From the NCBI GenBank assembly GCA_026874595.1, contig CM049319.1, positions 6,332,101 to 6,396,100 of the forward strand: DNA of 64,000 nt, given 5' to 3'. Under the pieces are notes generated by a model. The model was not told where the DNA came from, did no database searches, and saw only the letters and a list, made by a program, of their open reading frames with translations. This DNA is from Sipunculus nudus (lineage: Eukaryota > Annelida > Sipuncula > Golfingiida > Sipunculidae). Of this stretch, positions 1 through 12,297 are shown piece by piece. How positions within the stretch are numbered: the stretch's first letter is position 1; each line of letters opens with the position of its first letter. Made by a program: the position numbers and the translations under genes.

Positions 1-841
1 TAATCGCTGTCCTCTGCTAGAGACATTACCACATTTGGGAGATAATTAATTGTATCAGCAAAAATTGTGACAGAAAAGGGATGCTATTAGTCAGTGTATA
101 CTAGGTGGCGCTGTATTCAAGAAGAAGACACTAACAACGGTTGAATATGTACTCCTTATAATAAAACCTCGAAAGGTCAGCGTCTTGCGCATGTTGGCAA
201 AGTGCAAAGTTTTTATCAGATTTAAATACAGTATATGAAACGTAGACATTTCAATCTACATTTATCCAGCAATAATTAACGATGTTAAAAAAGACCCTAG
301 AACATGTTTGGCCCTTATGGTTCACTGAAGTAAATAAAAAGCTGTATATCATAATGCAATAAACTAATTATAGTTGTAAATCAAAATATCGTAAAAATTC
401 ACAGCTGTGATACAGTACCAATGTTGATTATTCAGTTTTACTGTTTATTGGTTTTTAAGTATCTCAAGGTGCTTTGAAATACCGCACTTGCCTGTCTTTT
501 AATGAGAAGGTTTAAAACGATTCATTGTATTAAATAGTGTTCAGTATTAAAATCGAGATGGAAGTATTGACGTCTGTATCTGTCAAATTCCTACCCACGA
601 ATGAGGGTAAGCGAAAAACTATATTAAAGTATGATACACTGTATTGACAGACGACACCATAAAGAAAATACGCTATAATAATAGTCAAAATATGATGAAA
701 GTATACCAGTATTTATTATAATATCATTAACATTTTTATTCCAGTATTGTATGGTCTTATAAAATAAAAGGTATAAGGCTCGCCATACAGGGCCGTCCTG
801 GTGATAAACTGTTCTGAGAGGTCAGTGTTCTTTATACTTAC
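1..841 (-). other. Partial intron after exon 7 of the DPP6/10-like gene
   Basis: This AT-rich sequence begins with donor gtaagt at 841-836 and runs off the left edge. I see no further family exon on the minus strand and no recognisable repeat. Confidence 0.6.
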
Positions 842-935
842 TAGTTGGTGACCAGTGTCTGACCAGCCGGCGTACTGCAGTGGTTGACCGGAATACTCTG
901 CCGGCGAATGTTCAGCCGGAAACTTGATGATTCTC
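842..935 (-). CDS. DPP6/10-like: DPP6/10-like exon 7: beta-propeller; gene continues off the left edge
   Basis: This 94-nt exon has acceptor ...tatgttgtcag and donor gtaagt. It encodes the end of a split Arg codon, then RIIKFPAEHSPAEYSGQPLQ and YAGWSDTGHQL. The P-LQYAGW---G-QL pattern matches the DPP6/10 propeller ('LQYAAWG..GQQL' in relatives). It ends on a codon boundary at 842. No next exon is visible in 1-841, so the remaining propeller blades and the alpha/beta-hydrolase domain lie outside the window. Whether the catalytic Ser is replaced, as in vertebrate DPP6/10, cannot be determined. Confidence 0.92.
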
Positions 936-1581
936 CTGACAACATACAAACATTAACGTTTTCATATATACATATCCCAATAAAACATTCGTTTTCTTTG
1001 CTCGATGATATAACTTCAAACATTACACTTAGCTTGTCAAGTTTCAAAAGGTGTTATGGTGAAAATGTTATGGTAATTACAGGCTTTTCTGTTATTTGAT
1101 ATTTTCTCGTGTCCTAACTAATAATTTTCCAGAAAAAAAATGTTTTAATGTGAATTCAGAGAGGAGGACATTAACTGATTATCCGAACTAGGTGAAGAGT
1201 ATTCACTTCAGATATTCAGATAAGGATAGTGTTTGTCAACCAAGTCTTCTAAATTAAATAATGTCTACTCTAAAATGAAATTGTTTTTATCAGTTAGGCA
1301 TGGTGCTCATTGTTACAATAGATACCATGGAAATAGTATGACAATAAAAAAGTATAGCTTTATGCCAATAGTAATCATTCTTTAATTTGTAAATTTGGTA
1401 AATAATTTTAAAATTTATCTTAGTTGAATAAATATAACTGAGAAACAAAAAAAAAAAAACAAACATTTGATCTGACAAGCAAAAGATGCAACTGGGTATG
1501 ACGTCTGTTGGTGGAATTAAGGAATATAGTCGGTTGTGATGCAAGAGAGGAGATATTTTAGATAACGTGCCTTAATTGTAA

Positions 1582-1648
<67 letters not shown>

Positions 1649-1826
1649 TTGGATATGGTTTTGACATTATAAATAACGTCAAATATTTGTAAATGTCAAT
1701 TGATGTAGGGATTTAATTGAAGCATGAAAATGTTTTCTATCCTGGAGAGAAAGATTGGTGATGTCACCACTCTGTAACTTTAGGTTTTCTCAATTTGAAA
1801 TAACAGAGAGAAAACCTCGTTTTTAC
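936..1826 (-). other. Intron between exons 6 and 7
   Basis: GT-AG intron of 891 bp. It holds a (TA)n tract at about 1586-1649 and otherwise AT-rich sequence with nothing recognised. Confidence 0.85.
1586..1649. repeat. (TA)n microsatellite
   Basis: Roughly 30 TA dinucleotides with a single G interruption near the right end, inside the intron between exons 6 and 7. Confidence 0.95.
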
Positions 1827-1891
1827 CTGGAGGACGAGTCTGCATCGGCGTGATAGATGACGTATCTGGCGGTAAATGAATACCTGAAGAC
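1827..1891 (-). CDS. DPP6/10-like: DPP6/10-like exon 6: beta-propeller (RYSFTARYVIY)
   Basis: This 65-nt exon has acceptor ...tatctgcag and donor gtaaaa. It encodes VFRYSFTARYVIYHADADSS, one more Ser, and the first two bases (AG) of an Arg codon completed by exon 7. The motif R-[YH]-S-[FY]-T-A-x-Y is a hallmark of the S9B dipeptidyl peptidase propeller and is shared by DPP4, FAP, DPP6 and DPP10. The loop after it (HADADSSS) is polar and variable, as expected between propeller strands. Confidence 0.94.
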
Positions 1892-3424
1892 CTGCAGATA
1901 AGAAAACATATATCAGTCGGTAAATATTAAACCTAACTATGTGCATAATACTATTATTATGGGCGGTGGTGTAATGGTTTAAGGTGCCGGGCTCATGATC
2001 GAGAGGTCGTGAGTTCGATTCCTAGTCAGACCCCCACCGTGCCAAGACTCTTAGGCAAGGTCCCAACCTTAAGGGTGCCCCTGTCCACCCAGCAGTAGAA
2101 AGGGGTACCAGTATATACCGGGAAGGTAACCTGCGATGGAACAGCGTCCCGTCCAGGAGGAACTCCTAAGTCGCTTCACGCTACACAAACCGGGATAAGC
2201 TCAATAGCCATTATGCTCGGGTGTAAAAGCCCAACAGACATATGTGTCTAATACTAGCTTGTGTAAGGAAGACAATATCCCGTAAAAAGGTATCCTTCTT
2301 TAACAGCACCGATCAGAAAGTAACAGATTACAGGAAGAAAACTTGTTTCGAGACATTGTACAAATCAAGATGAGAAATTCTGTATAGAGTATATAGCAAT
2401 ACTTCAGATTGTTTTCTATTTCAGGTATAAAGCAATACCTTCAGAATACGAAGTTCATGATGAAAGAGACTAATATGTAATATTATAGAGGTTGCAGAGC
2501 CAGGAAGTGGCAGAAAGTAACATTTTAACAAAATGCCACAGCATCAATGCCAGACAAAAAGGTATGTATATTACATATTTGCATATCAAGCCCAATTTTT
2601 GGAAATGCAGTAATATGATTTTCCAAAATTATGTCGTTATCACGAAAAACAAATCTGAACAGAACAAGAAAGAAAAAAAAATATTTTGAAAAGTTAGACA
2701 TGAGCAATCCTGTGTTACACTATTAAAAAAAACCGACCATACACGAACAATGTGTTGTTCTCAGGTAAAATAAAAGTGAAATGTACGAGATCGTGCAGGA
2801 ATTATGTGATTGGCTCACCACCTGTGGCTAAAGTGCAAACAACAGTTAAGCCTCCCCAACAGGGAAGTGATGAGTTATGTCAGGATTCAGTGCAAAACCC
2901 CATCGACTTTTTCTGTTAGTGGTTGGGCTTGACATTAAGAATTATGTCTTTCGAGGTTTCTTATTTCTTTTGCTGTTTTATGTGTATTTTATGTAAAGGG
3001 ATAAATTCACGTATTAATTGGTATAATAATGTCTAATGATGGTGTAATCAGAAAATTTGGCCTTTGGTTTCGTATCCGTGGTTTCTTATTGAACATATTG
3101 ACACCGGAATTTCGAATTCATTTACAAATACATGGTGCACAATGAGAGAAAAATATACATTTGAAAAAAAAAAATCAGTGTCACCTAGTGTCTATTTTAT
3201 GAAACAAAGTAGACCCACTAATTTGTCTCTTGTATATAAGTGTAAATAATGTTATCATTTTATATATTAAGAATAAGAATAAGAATTAAAAAGTAAATCA
3301 AACCGTATAATGTGCCGATAATTTTTACCCGAGACTTTCACCGGAAGGTCGTGTCCACATACTGTTAAAGTCCATTGTAATATGCATGTATATAAATATT
3401 TTGATTTTTACACTATTTACCTAC
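1892..3424 (-). other. Intron between exons 5 and 6
   Basis: GT-AG intron of 1533 bp that contains a tRNA-derived SINE on the opposite strand at about 1961-2310. The remainder is AT-rich with no recognised feature. Confidence 0.85.
1961..2310 (+). mobile_element. tRNA-derived SINE (plus strand)
   Basis: The head is tRNA-like. It has a full match to the pol III A box (TGGTGTAATGG at about 1967) and a full match to the B box (GTTCGATTC at 2013-2021), 46 bp apart. The body that follows (CGATGGAACAGCGTCCCGTC, then CTAAGTCGCTTCACGCTAC and AACCGGGATAAGCTC) is not tRNA and resembles the conserved central domain I associate with metazoan and bivalve SINEs. The 3' end is unclear, and I could not identify target-site duplications. 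It lies antisense in the DPP6/10-like intron. Confidence 0.8.
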
Positions 3425-3499
3425 CTTCTCTATATCATATGCCAGTAAAACGTACTCCAGATCCTTGGAAACATAGAAGGTGTCTGTGTTGTAACGTCT
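3425..3499 (-). CDS. DPP6/10-like: DPP6/10-like exon 5: beta-propeller
   Basis: This 75-nt exon (25 codons, phase 0 at both ends) has acceptor ...cttttacag and donor gtaggt. It encodes RRYNTDTFYVSKDLEYVLLA then YDIEK. This corresponds to the family's 'ISPDxEYALLxYDVxx' strand, where a conserved D-x-EY-x-LL-x-Y core is followed by the next exon's RYSFTA. The join to exon 6 reads YDIEK|VFRYSFTARYVIY, which is a close family match. Confidence 0.93.
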
Positions 3500-5628
3500 C
3501 TGTAAAAGTATAAATATCGTAATTAATCAAAATGGAAGAGTACAAGAGCCACGCTTTACTGCACGTGTCAGAAACCATACCATGTACAGGCCTGGTTACA
3601 TGGAGGCAGACACTTACAGGAGGCATCCTGAATAAATTAATTATATATAGAGTCAATATGAAGACCTATGTACAAATATCACCTTAATTTGACCTGAGCC
3701 CCCGGCACTTATATCATGCTCTTAATCTCGTACCATAAATTAATATATCATTCAGTCATACGTGTTGTCATTATAACATTTAGTCAACTGACCAGGTGTT
3801 CAAATTTGAAAATTCGTTTGTTTTATTGTAGGAATCTGAAAACAATGCCGTAAGGAAATGTCTTTTGTAACTGACTACGGAGTGATTTTGTGTAAGAAAT
3901 ACTGATCTACATAATAGACACATCTAAAACTATTACTTCGTCGATTCAAGAAACGGTCTCATCCATCATATCGAGCTCTGATAACCAGAAAGCCACGCAG
4001 TTTATTTGAATTTATTTCTAATTTCAAACATGATTGAAAAATGAAAGAATGGCCCGGATATTGGCAGGAATTCGTGTTAATCTTATAAAAGATCAGGTGA
4101 ACAATTCCATACTCCGCCCTCGATAGGTCTGATAACATTTATGTTGTGTCAGCGCTACCTGTAGGTAAAACTCAAGCGGTGGTTAAGCCAAAACAGAATG
4201 CGGTGTATAGCCAACGAGTATGAGTGTATTCAGAATTTAACCGACTTTATCATTAAACCCGACCAGGTATATTAGGTCTCACGTTCTTGCCGATTTTTGA
4301 AAGACACAAGCAGGACTGTGTGTGAGGGAATTTTTGAAACCAATATCAAGACAAGGTACCCCAAAACTCAACAGAAATAATAATATAGAACCTGAGAAAA
4401 ACAGTCAGATATAAATAAAATAATGTACCTAAGGCAGGAAGACCTCAATGCATCCACAAGGATAAACATAACGTAATTCCATGATAGCCAATGTGATCAT
4501 TTAGTGGTGTGTCGATACACTTTGATTCAGACAAGCCTATCGTCATGTTAGCGGTATCCTCTTAATTCAGACATCGATATCCATGTTTCCCATGGGGCAT
4601 GAAAAGTTACGTGTATTCTCTGATTATTTGCGCTGAGATGGCCACTTTGAAAAATAAAGTCAGATGCGTCAGAATTTAGGACATTTATACATTTTGGAAT
4701 TGGCTCCCTAAGGACACATTTTGCATAGTTCCGTGACAAAGGTTGAACTGATACAAATCTGACGGCCATTGAAACGACACAATGTGAAATAAATTGACCC
4801 ATTGCACTGTATCTAAAACCCATTATCTGAATGGCAAAAGACTGTTGATGGGTTCTTGGCATCGCGAGATCACTGACCTTAAAGGACAACCCAGTTGTTT
4901 TTGTTTATGCTTCTTATGCACCACGGGGAGCGCCGTTCAGTCGCCTAATTTGTTTGCTTGTCTCTTCAAAATTCATGAATCATCTTATTTCAGCAGTTTA
5001 CCTGACCACGAAACATTGCTCCTGTCATGAATCATCCGTAATCACCTCGGGCAAAATGAAGACGAAACGTAGTGGCCCTAGATGCCATGGTTACGGTTTA
5101 TCAATTTTGTTCAGTATTTTAAATAGCTGTACCTGTTAAGTATTTGAATCTAAAAAACCTATAGAGAAGGAATAACCCATAGTATGACAAAGACAGCAAT
5201 AATACACCGCACTTAAAACAGGTTGTAAACGTCTATATTGTTTGTCAGCCTGGGTCGGGCTGTGTCATGTTGCCATGGCAATTTGTTTTAGATCTAACAT
5301 ATGAGCATATGAGCATACAAGAGTTCAAGCGCTCCTATCACTGCTGGTCCGTCCGTTGTATTCCTATAATCCTGATACGGAACTGGAATATTGTTCAACT
5401 ATTTATGGTCCTTCCTGCTTCAAAATACATGTATTAATAGATACATTCTTTCACGCACATACACTCCAAGACGTATATTTATGTCACCATATTTTAATAT
5501 GCAGGCAAAAGGTAAGAAAATTTATGAAAAATATTCGTGCCCAATTCGTATGCGCTACATTTACTCTTTACCAAATTCTGTTGATAATTAAACAGAGCTT
5601 TGTTAATAAGTAAGAAAGAGATACTCAC
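3500..5628 (-). other. Intron between exons 4 and 5
   Basis: GT-AG intron of 2129 bp. A 113-codon open frame on the minus strand at 4548-4889 (MSFKVSDLAM...) has no family match I recognise and no clear splice context, so it is not called a gene. Nothing else stands out. Confidence 0.8.
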
Positions 5629-5723
5629 GAAGGTCGAGTTGTCCATGATGACCGTGGTGAGGTTGGTGTTGGCGTTATACTTGACCAACTCCCCATCGTG
5701 GTTACGGTACACCAGTATCTCAT
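5629..5723 (-). CDS. DPP6/10-like: DPP6/10-like exon 4: first beta-propeller strands with N-glycosylation sites
   Basis: This 95-nt exon has acceptor ...atatatgacag and donor gtgagt. It encodes EILVYRNHDGELVKYN followed by NTNLTTVIMDNSTF. The pattern, a short strand ILVYR, DG turn, LVKYN strand and DNSTF, is the family's first propeller repeat (compare the 'ENSTF' element of DPP4). Two N-glycosylation sequons are visible, N-L-T and N-S-T, consistent with an extracellular location. It begins with the last two bases of an Asp codon and ends on a codon boundary, matching exon 5. Confidence 0.93.
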
Positions 5724-6318
5724 CTGTCATATATAGAAAAAAAAAACATGGTAATTAACAGATTTTCCAAACAATTATATGTTTTTATATGTTGTATGCT
5801 ATGTTAATGTTTTGATATATCATATTTTCCAATCATCGTTATATAATTCTAGATGGTGATACACGTTACATATAATTCTCTCCTTTTTAAGGTAATAAAT
5901 TGCACTGAGTTTCTCACAAAGGTGACTGGTAAATTGATTGACATATGCGGATATGTATATCTATGAGGTGTTGCTCCTCGGCTCGCTGTATTATATTAAC
6001 ATGATATTTCTGAGGCATGATAAAAGAAACATTACATTATAATTTTTATTTATCTTTTTTAAACAAATGTAGAATAATACTATGCTTGTGAACCGAATAA
6101 ATGGGAACCAGAGAGGCGAACCATATTGGTGAATCTTAAATCCGGATCAATTCCCAAATTAAATGTCATATGTTCATCCAGATACAAGAGATAATCGTTT
6201 ACCCAAATTATATGAAAACCGGCCACAGCATATCGTAATCATAATAACTAATAATTGTCAAACAACATAATTTGTCTGACTTTTTTAGTTTCAGTTGATT
6301 TTGCTAAATCCCCCTAAC
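5724..6318 (-). other. Intron between exons 3 and 4
   Basis: GT-AG intron of 595 bp, AT-rich, with no recognised repeat or RNA. Confidence 0.85.
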
Positions 6319-6414
6319 CTCCGATCCATTGACCGTCAAAGCTCCGTGGTTTCATCGCGGGATCCAGAAATTCGCCAAACGTAAACGGTGTCCCGGTGAG
6401 GCGTTCAGTGGGCG
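6319..6414 (-). CDS. DPP6/10-like: DPP6/10-like exon 3: start of the extracellular domain
   Basis: This 96-nt exon has acceptor ...actgccacag and donor gttagg. It encodes PPTERLTGTPFTFGEF followed by LDPAMKPRSFDGQWIG. This matches the DPP-family region that follows the membrane anchor, where a loading segment (TxxDxF/FKPRSFDxxWIS in relatives) leads into the beta-propeller. It completes the split Pro codon from exon 2 and leaves one G, completed by AT of exon 4 to give Asp (...QWIGDEILVYR...). The unbroken phase on both sides is good evidence that this is a real exon of the same gene. The segment is short of lysine compared with vertebrate DPP6/10, so the linker has diverged. Confidence 0.9.
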
Positions 6415-7564
6415 CTGTGGCAGTAATCATCAAAAATGGAAACGTAAATGTTATCCGTTAAAAGTTAATACATGTTAGCAGGAGAAAAGTGGATGCTTAA
6501 CTCTTAATTATTAGTCTCCTGTCCTTCATGTTTTCTGTCAAAAGTTAATATGTGTACAGCAGGGGGAAAATGAATGCTTATCTTTTGGATATTAGTCACC
6601 TGTCTATCACCTGGCATAAACAATGGGAATTTAAATAAATTAGCTAACTGTATAACTATGGCGGATCGGAAGAAAATGCAATGGATCTATACCTGTTATT
6701 GATATTAGCGGATTTTATTGTGATCTTATCCAGTCTTATATATAGAAATTACTCCCACACACGCAAGGTTGAAACCATGAAGTCATTGGAGTCCTAAATA
6801 CCTTCCCTTTTCCATTTCATGGGCCCGCCTCTAGAATTTCAATGTCTTTTGTAATGCACTATAAGCTAATTATTTCTAAGTCATATATTGTACTGATTTC
6901 AATATAACCAAATCACCCATAGAAATACTTCCTCTTCGATATTTTGGGTTTGGGTAAAAAAATGTCCAACAATGAAGGATGTCCGACACCCTACCAACAA
7001 ATTGCCCATCCAGGCCGTCCTCACTCCCTCGTATGCGCCATTGGAAAGATCGTCGCCGTGGCAACGAGATAATAAAGGCTGATTTACTTGCTCTTTTCCC
7101 CCACTATACTGGACCTCAAATCACAGCTCAAGGGATACGCCGTGCGGATTACTGCTATAGAATCAAATGTCTGCTTTTTAATTCAATATAGGACTAGACT
7201 AAGCTATTATTGTCTTTCTACGACCACAATCAACCTATGTGTGACGTAATATCCCCGAGATTGTTTAGGTAACAAAGAAGCTTGGCTATGACAGAAAACA
7301 TGACTAATTAGCTTTTTGATGACAAAATTCCTTGTTGCCTTTCCTGAAATGGAATGTCAGGCCATTTGAAGCACGAAACAGCCTTCTGTTCTGATGACAT
7401 TCAAAACTTAATCAGAACTCCTTAAAACTGTATTTATTTTACATGTTTTTTTACGAATAGTTATAGCAACTAATGCGCACAATCTTAATTTCCACGCCTG
7501 TGCGTAAATGAAAACCATTTGTTATCTTAAGTGTTTCCGTTATATTAACCTTAAGAGTGAATAA

Positions 7565-7885
7565 TTTGATGATGCTAGCTCCTTCTGTTTTTTAGATAGC
7601 TATAGTTAACGTACAGACGACGCATGAAGCAGGACGCACTGACACATGACAGACGAAGCCGCACCATCGCATAAGCTCACAGGTTCGCTAAAAATGCAGT
7701 AAGCCAAAAAATAAGAAAAATTGGATACAGTTTTTTAGATGACTATTTTTTTGCTCAATTTTTTTCTGATGCTAGCTCCTGTTGATCTTCATAAAGTATG
7801 GGTTAACGCACAGATGATGGACAATGGCACACCATTGCATAAGCTCAGAGGTTCCCTAACAAATGATTAAACATATAGTATCTAA
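7565..7885. repeat. Two-copy dispersed repeat module
   Basis: Two diverged copies share GATGCTAGCTCC, then AGTTAACG/GGTTAACGCACAGA, then CACCATTGCATAAGCTCA or a close variant, then AGGTTC. They start near 7571 and 7768. The ACAGACGACGCA...CATAAGCTCA pattern resembles the tail of abundant bivalve dispersed repeats. Confidence 0.6.
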
Positions 7886-8814
7886 CCTGCAGTGAAACAT
7901 GCAAAACAATCACAGGGAACACACTTTGCTTATGCAGCTACAGTTATTGTGAATGCCAGTCCAAAGTTAAGGACAAATTAAAAAAAAATAATAATAAAAA
8001 AAGAAAATTGCTGATTTTTCATGTGCGTAAAATTGTTATTGCGAATTGCTAAAAGATTATAGGTCACAGTGGTGGGGTTTTAGGATAAATAATAAAGAGA
8101 GCATTCGAAAAGGTCTTAATCATCTGAAATATTATTGATTTTTTTTAGAAACACCCTCGATCTGGGGTCAATCGTTTACGGTTTGTAAGACCACAGAAAT
8201 AGACGGCCAAGATGGCAGTTAATCAAGATTTGAAGTCTTTTTCCAGAGGAACGGTCAGATTGTTCAAGAGACTATAAGCTGGCAGGATCATATTCTTAAC
8301 ATGATGCAGATATTACAATCCACAAGGGATAAATTACAGGTATATAAGATAACTGAGTGATACTGAAGTGGAATGATAAAACATTAAATTTGACAGAGTG
8401 CAAATATGCATCCTTGGTAAATCTCAAATCTTTAACCTGAGTATTACAACATATGCTGGAGTAATATATTAATGAAGCTATTTGGTATAAACGTTTCTTC
8501 TGGTTCCTACCTAGGAATGGCGAATAGAACAGAGATCCCGTCACGGACACAATCATAAGAGATGTGTCCGAGGTATAAGAAAACTTGCTAATACGTGGAA
8601 TTAACTAACAACAGTATATACACATTGTAACAACATTTTTTTAACCGCCTGAATGGGCCACCACGAAAATTCTTTATAATAATCATACTAGTACAGGAAC
8701 TAACATTTTAAGATTTATTAAGTACGCGTATTCTACACAAATATGTTAAGTTTGTATATAATACTGCCATGTTATGTGTTTATATATATATATTTGAATT
8801 TTGTTTACTTAATA

Positions 8815-8885
8815 TCAGGGCCTTGTGGAAGATCAGTACCTTCTGAACAAGCCGCCTTGAATAAAGATTTATAATAAATAAACAA
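8815..8885 (+). repeat. Possible 3' tail of a retroelement
   Basis: The sequence CAGGGCCTTGTGG... ending GAATAAAGATTTATAATAAA carries an AATAAA signal and an A/T-rich tail, like the ends of truncated non-LTR elements in invertebrates. No reverse-transcriptase coding remains. It sits about 20 bp from the donor of exon 2. Confidence 0.3.
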
Positions 8886-8905
8886 ATCTAATAATTAATA
8901 CTCAC

Positions 8906-9020
8906 GAGGCAAAATGAGTATGACGGACAGAACAATCAGACCACAGACTGACAGGATTACGAGTACCGCTATCACTATCCCCTTCCAGTTCCTCTGGTCA
9001 TCGTTGCCGCCCACCAACTC
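8906..9020 (-). CDS. DPP6/10-like: DPP6/10-like exon 2: juxtamembrane and transmembrane segment
   Basis: The exon encodes [15 protein letters not shown] followed by a 23-residue hydrophobic helix ([23 protein letters not shown]) interrupted only by C and G/S residues, then LP. The ELVG-N-QRNWKGI signature before the single type II membrane anchor is characteristic of DPP6 and DPP10, the Kv4 channel auxiliary subunits, and is not the DPP4/FAP sequence. The acceptor is a pyrimidine-rich ...tttgttgtag and the donor is gtgagt. It starts in phase 0 and ends with one base of a codon (C), completed by CG from the next exon to give Pro. The protein would have its N-terminus in the cytoplasm and its bulk outside. 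This is the strongest family assignment in the window. Confidence 0.93.
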
Positions 9021-9964
9021 CTACAACAAACAATAATTCGTTATTTTTGTTGGTCTTTGTTTGGTGGGAAATTAAAGAGGGGAATTGTTCGGAAATTTTT
9101 CGAACTGCACACGATTTTTCCGTTAGCAATATAAATGAGTCTGTAAATGCCACCTACACAGTAGTCATAAAAAAACAGAGGTCTTTCAAGGTCGAAACAT
9201 CACCAATTATGTATTAGGAATTATGCATGAAAATAATAGAAAATATATAATATTACTACAAACTCACACCAGGGCCAAATCTATGATGTATATAGCCTTG
9301 ATATAAATTGTCAAAGAAGCTCTTTGTTTTTACTTTTTGGTGTTTTTTTTTTTGTTTTTTTTTTTACAAATGCACAAATAAAGAATTTCAACTGCACTTT
9401 TCCATAACCTACTGCACATATATCTGTCAACTGCACGTTAAAATAAGACCAGGAAACATCCACACATGGACATGGCAGCACCGCCCGATAAACATACAAT
9501 TCGCTTTCTACATCCGAAAGAGAAAATGAATACAGAAAATATGGGCAAAATTATGGAAAATATGATGAACAGCGTTGAAAATGGGATAAAACAGCGTTTA
9601 AAACATTATTACAAATATTGTGTATGTTGTATAAATGCACTGGCTGACCCAATCATGTGACCTTCTCAAGGAAGGATGGTATCGGAAGTTATCAGTCTCG
9701 AGCATGCGCAGTCGATAATTCTACTCTTGCAGGTACTGCTTCGTGGCTTGTGTTCCAGCAATTACATGACGCTGTCGCCCAAACCGGAAATGTCCACCTG
9801 ACCCATACTTCCGGTACACATTTATACAACAGCGCGTCAGCCCCTCGGACAATACCTATATCTCTATACACAGTGCATTGCTTACATATATATTGATTGC
9901 TTTGGCTAAGGTACACCTGTGTCTTCACCAGAAAATCCTACCACGGGTAGAAATAGTTTAAGAA

Positions 9965-10070
9965 AGATTCTCTTCATTTCAAATTTTGATTCTCTTCATT
10001 TCAAATTCCGATTCTCTCATTTTAAATTCCAATTCTCTCCATTTTAAATTCTGATTATCTTCTTTTTAAA
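9965..10070. repeat. Minisatellite, ~22-bp unit, about 5 copies
   Basis: Successive degenerate units of GATTCTCTTCATTTCAAATT (first at 9967) accumulate substitutions and one-base deletions towards the right, where the last copy reads GATTATCTTCTTTTTAAATT. Confidence 0.85.
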
Positions 10071-12234
10071 TTTAGTTATTTCCTTTAGAAAGGTGACTGT
10101 TGTAGATGATGCGTGCTGAAAGTATTTTGTTTTCCCCTTCTTTTTCTCTTTCCCGTTTCTCAGGGATTTTAGATTGATATTTTGAAGTTGAGTTCCTCAT
10201 ATGTTTCTGTTTAAGTAACCTTAACGATACATATTTTAAATAATACTTAGAAACAAAACCTAGTTCAAGGCATTAACATCTTTTTGTTTTAGTTTTAATC
10301 TGTATTTATATAATCTCTTTATTTGACAAATATATGAAAAAAAAATCGCATCCACAATTTTATTATATAGGAAATCAACTATACAGGAGATGCGTTTGCA
10401 TTATAGATCGGGAGATGGAGTCCTGAGAGGAAACAGAACAGAGAGACACCATGAATTGTTAAAACTATGTCAGACGTAAATTCACAACCGCCACATTGGA
10501 CATTTTTAGAAACAAGGTACATGTAGTCGTTGTCGTTACAAAATGTTACTCATATACAGGGATAATACCTCCGAGAAAAAATATAGTTTGTAATAAGCAA
10601 TGATTGGTTATCACATAAACTAGCTGATAACTATCATTTGCGGATTGGGCGTGTTCGCAAAAAAGTGTTATTTTGCTCTGGAGCAGCCGATACACGTTCC
10701 TGTACATCAAACATTTCCCGTAGATATATTCCAGCCTGGGCGATGTCCTCGGAGTACTTCGTGTTGCATCCCCGCTCTCTTATCGAACCCTAACTGGTTG
10801 ATCTTCATATGAAATTTAAAAATCTACGTAGCCGCTTTAGACGGCCGCCTTTTTCCATACATATCAAAACTCGGATGTCGCAAGATGGGTGACGTAGGAC
10901 TCAATGGAGAGACTGAAACGAATTGGTAAGGAGAAGAGAAATCCAGGGTCAATGCATTGCCGTTGAGGTTCGATTTCGTACTTGTCTGAAATTTGATGGC
11001 ACCAATACTGTCACTGGGCTCCTTTTAAAATGCTATACCAATTTGCCAGCACTTGACCAGTTCCTGAGATAGTTTGATCGTTTTATCATCACTATAGGTT
11101 AAGCAAACGCGATGTGATACATTGCATCCAGAACATAGACTAGGCCCTGATATGATTGACTGGTCCGTCACGGACAAATTCTAAAAGTGACTCAATCTAG
11201 CAATACATTTTTTTTTCTTCCCTGAAATTTTGGTGAAATACAAAGAAATATTTAGCTTTTGATGACATCTAATATGCTAGTCATAATATATTTTCTCCAG
11301 AAAATTGATTTATGCAAAATCTATATTGATATTTTTTATATAAGCGAAGGCCAGAATTAATTATGCCACCCGCGGTGTATAAGTTGCGTCAACTGCAAAA
11401 TAAGCCATCGTTGTATACTGCCACGCTTTGCCATTTCTTCTATACACTGTTTAAATGTTTCACGAGTTTCCGGATAATGTTGCGTTATTATCTTTTGAAT
11501 AATTACCCAACAAGGCCTTACGCCTTACACCTGCGTGCTCTTCACTGCATGCAGACAGACCAGTCACACGATCAATGGACGATTTTTTGGTCAGCTTTGC
11601 ACGCTGTTTGTTACCGTTATGTGGCATAAATCGATATTTCTCTCAGTAATGATTTTTGCCATCCTGCATATAAAACTGTTCCCATGGCGACGTACATTTG
11701 CATAATCTCTTCTCGCAAATGTCAGCTTTTGACCTACGCTTTCTTCATAGCTATACATCGAAACAGGTGGCATTATCGGGAAAACGTTTTGTTTTACGAT
11801 CATAAAATATTTAAATAATATAGTTCCTGTCGGGAACTCTCGGGATGTACACAGCCGTAGGAATGTTGATTATGAGTGTGTTAAGTAGGCACTGAGAGAA
11901 AAATCATCTGACTGGAGTTGTAAAATGGAATAAAACCAGAGTATTTGTTTTGTCCCTGCGAGACCAGATTTATCTCCGAGTGTTATGTACATATTCGCAG
12001 ATTATACATCGCTCACGCTTGATTGGTTACATATCTAATATGATTATGGCTAGAATCAGATTAATTATATAACGGTTTACAATAAATTTATAATTTTCAT
12101 GTATACAGACTTAAAATGATAATCTGAAATGATAATTAAATCAGGACAAATTATAACAAATTTAAATTTTTAGTGCGGTAAATATTAAAATGAATGAAAG
12201 GAATACCCCAGTATAGGAACATTGAGTCTATTTA

Positions 12235-12261
12235 TCTATATATATATATTAGTATATATAT

Positions 12262-12296
<35 letters not shown>

Positions 12297-12297
12297 C
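12235..12297. repeat. (TA)n microsatellite, interrupted
   Basis: Alternating TA with short interruptions (TTAG, AATT). Confidence 0.9.

Larger units (their letters stand above)
6415..8905 (-). other. Intron between exons 2 and 3
   Basis: GT-AG intron of 2491 bp. It holds a duplicated dispersed-repeat module at about 7565-7885 and a possible retroelement tail near 8815-8885. The rest is unremarkable AT-rich sequence. Confidence 0.8.

Noticed and set aside
4548-4889. 113-codon minus-strand frame in the exon 4-5 intron
   Set aside because: No family resemblance; phase-perfect splicing of the flanking exons 4 and 5 leaves no room for it in the protein.
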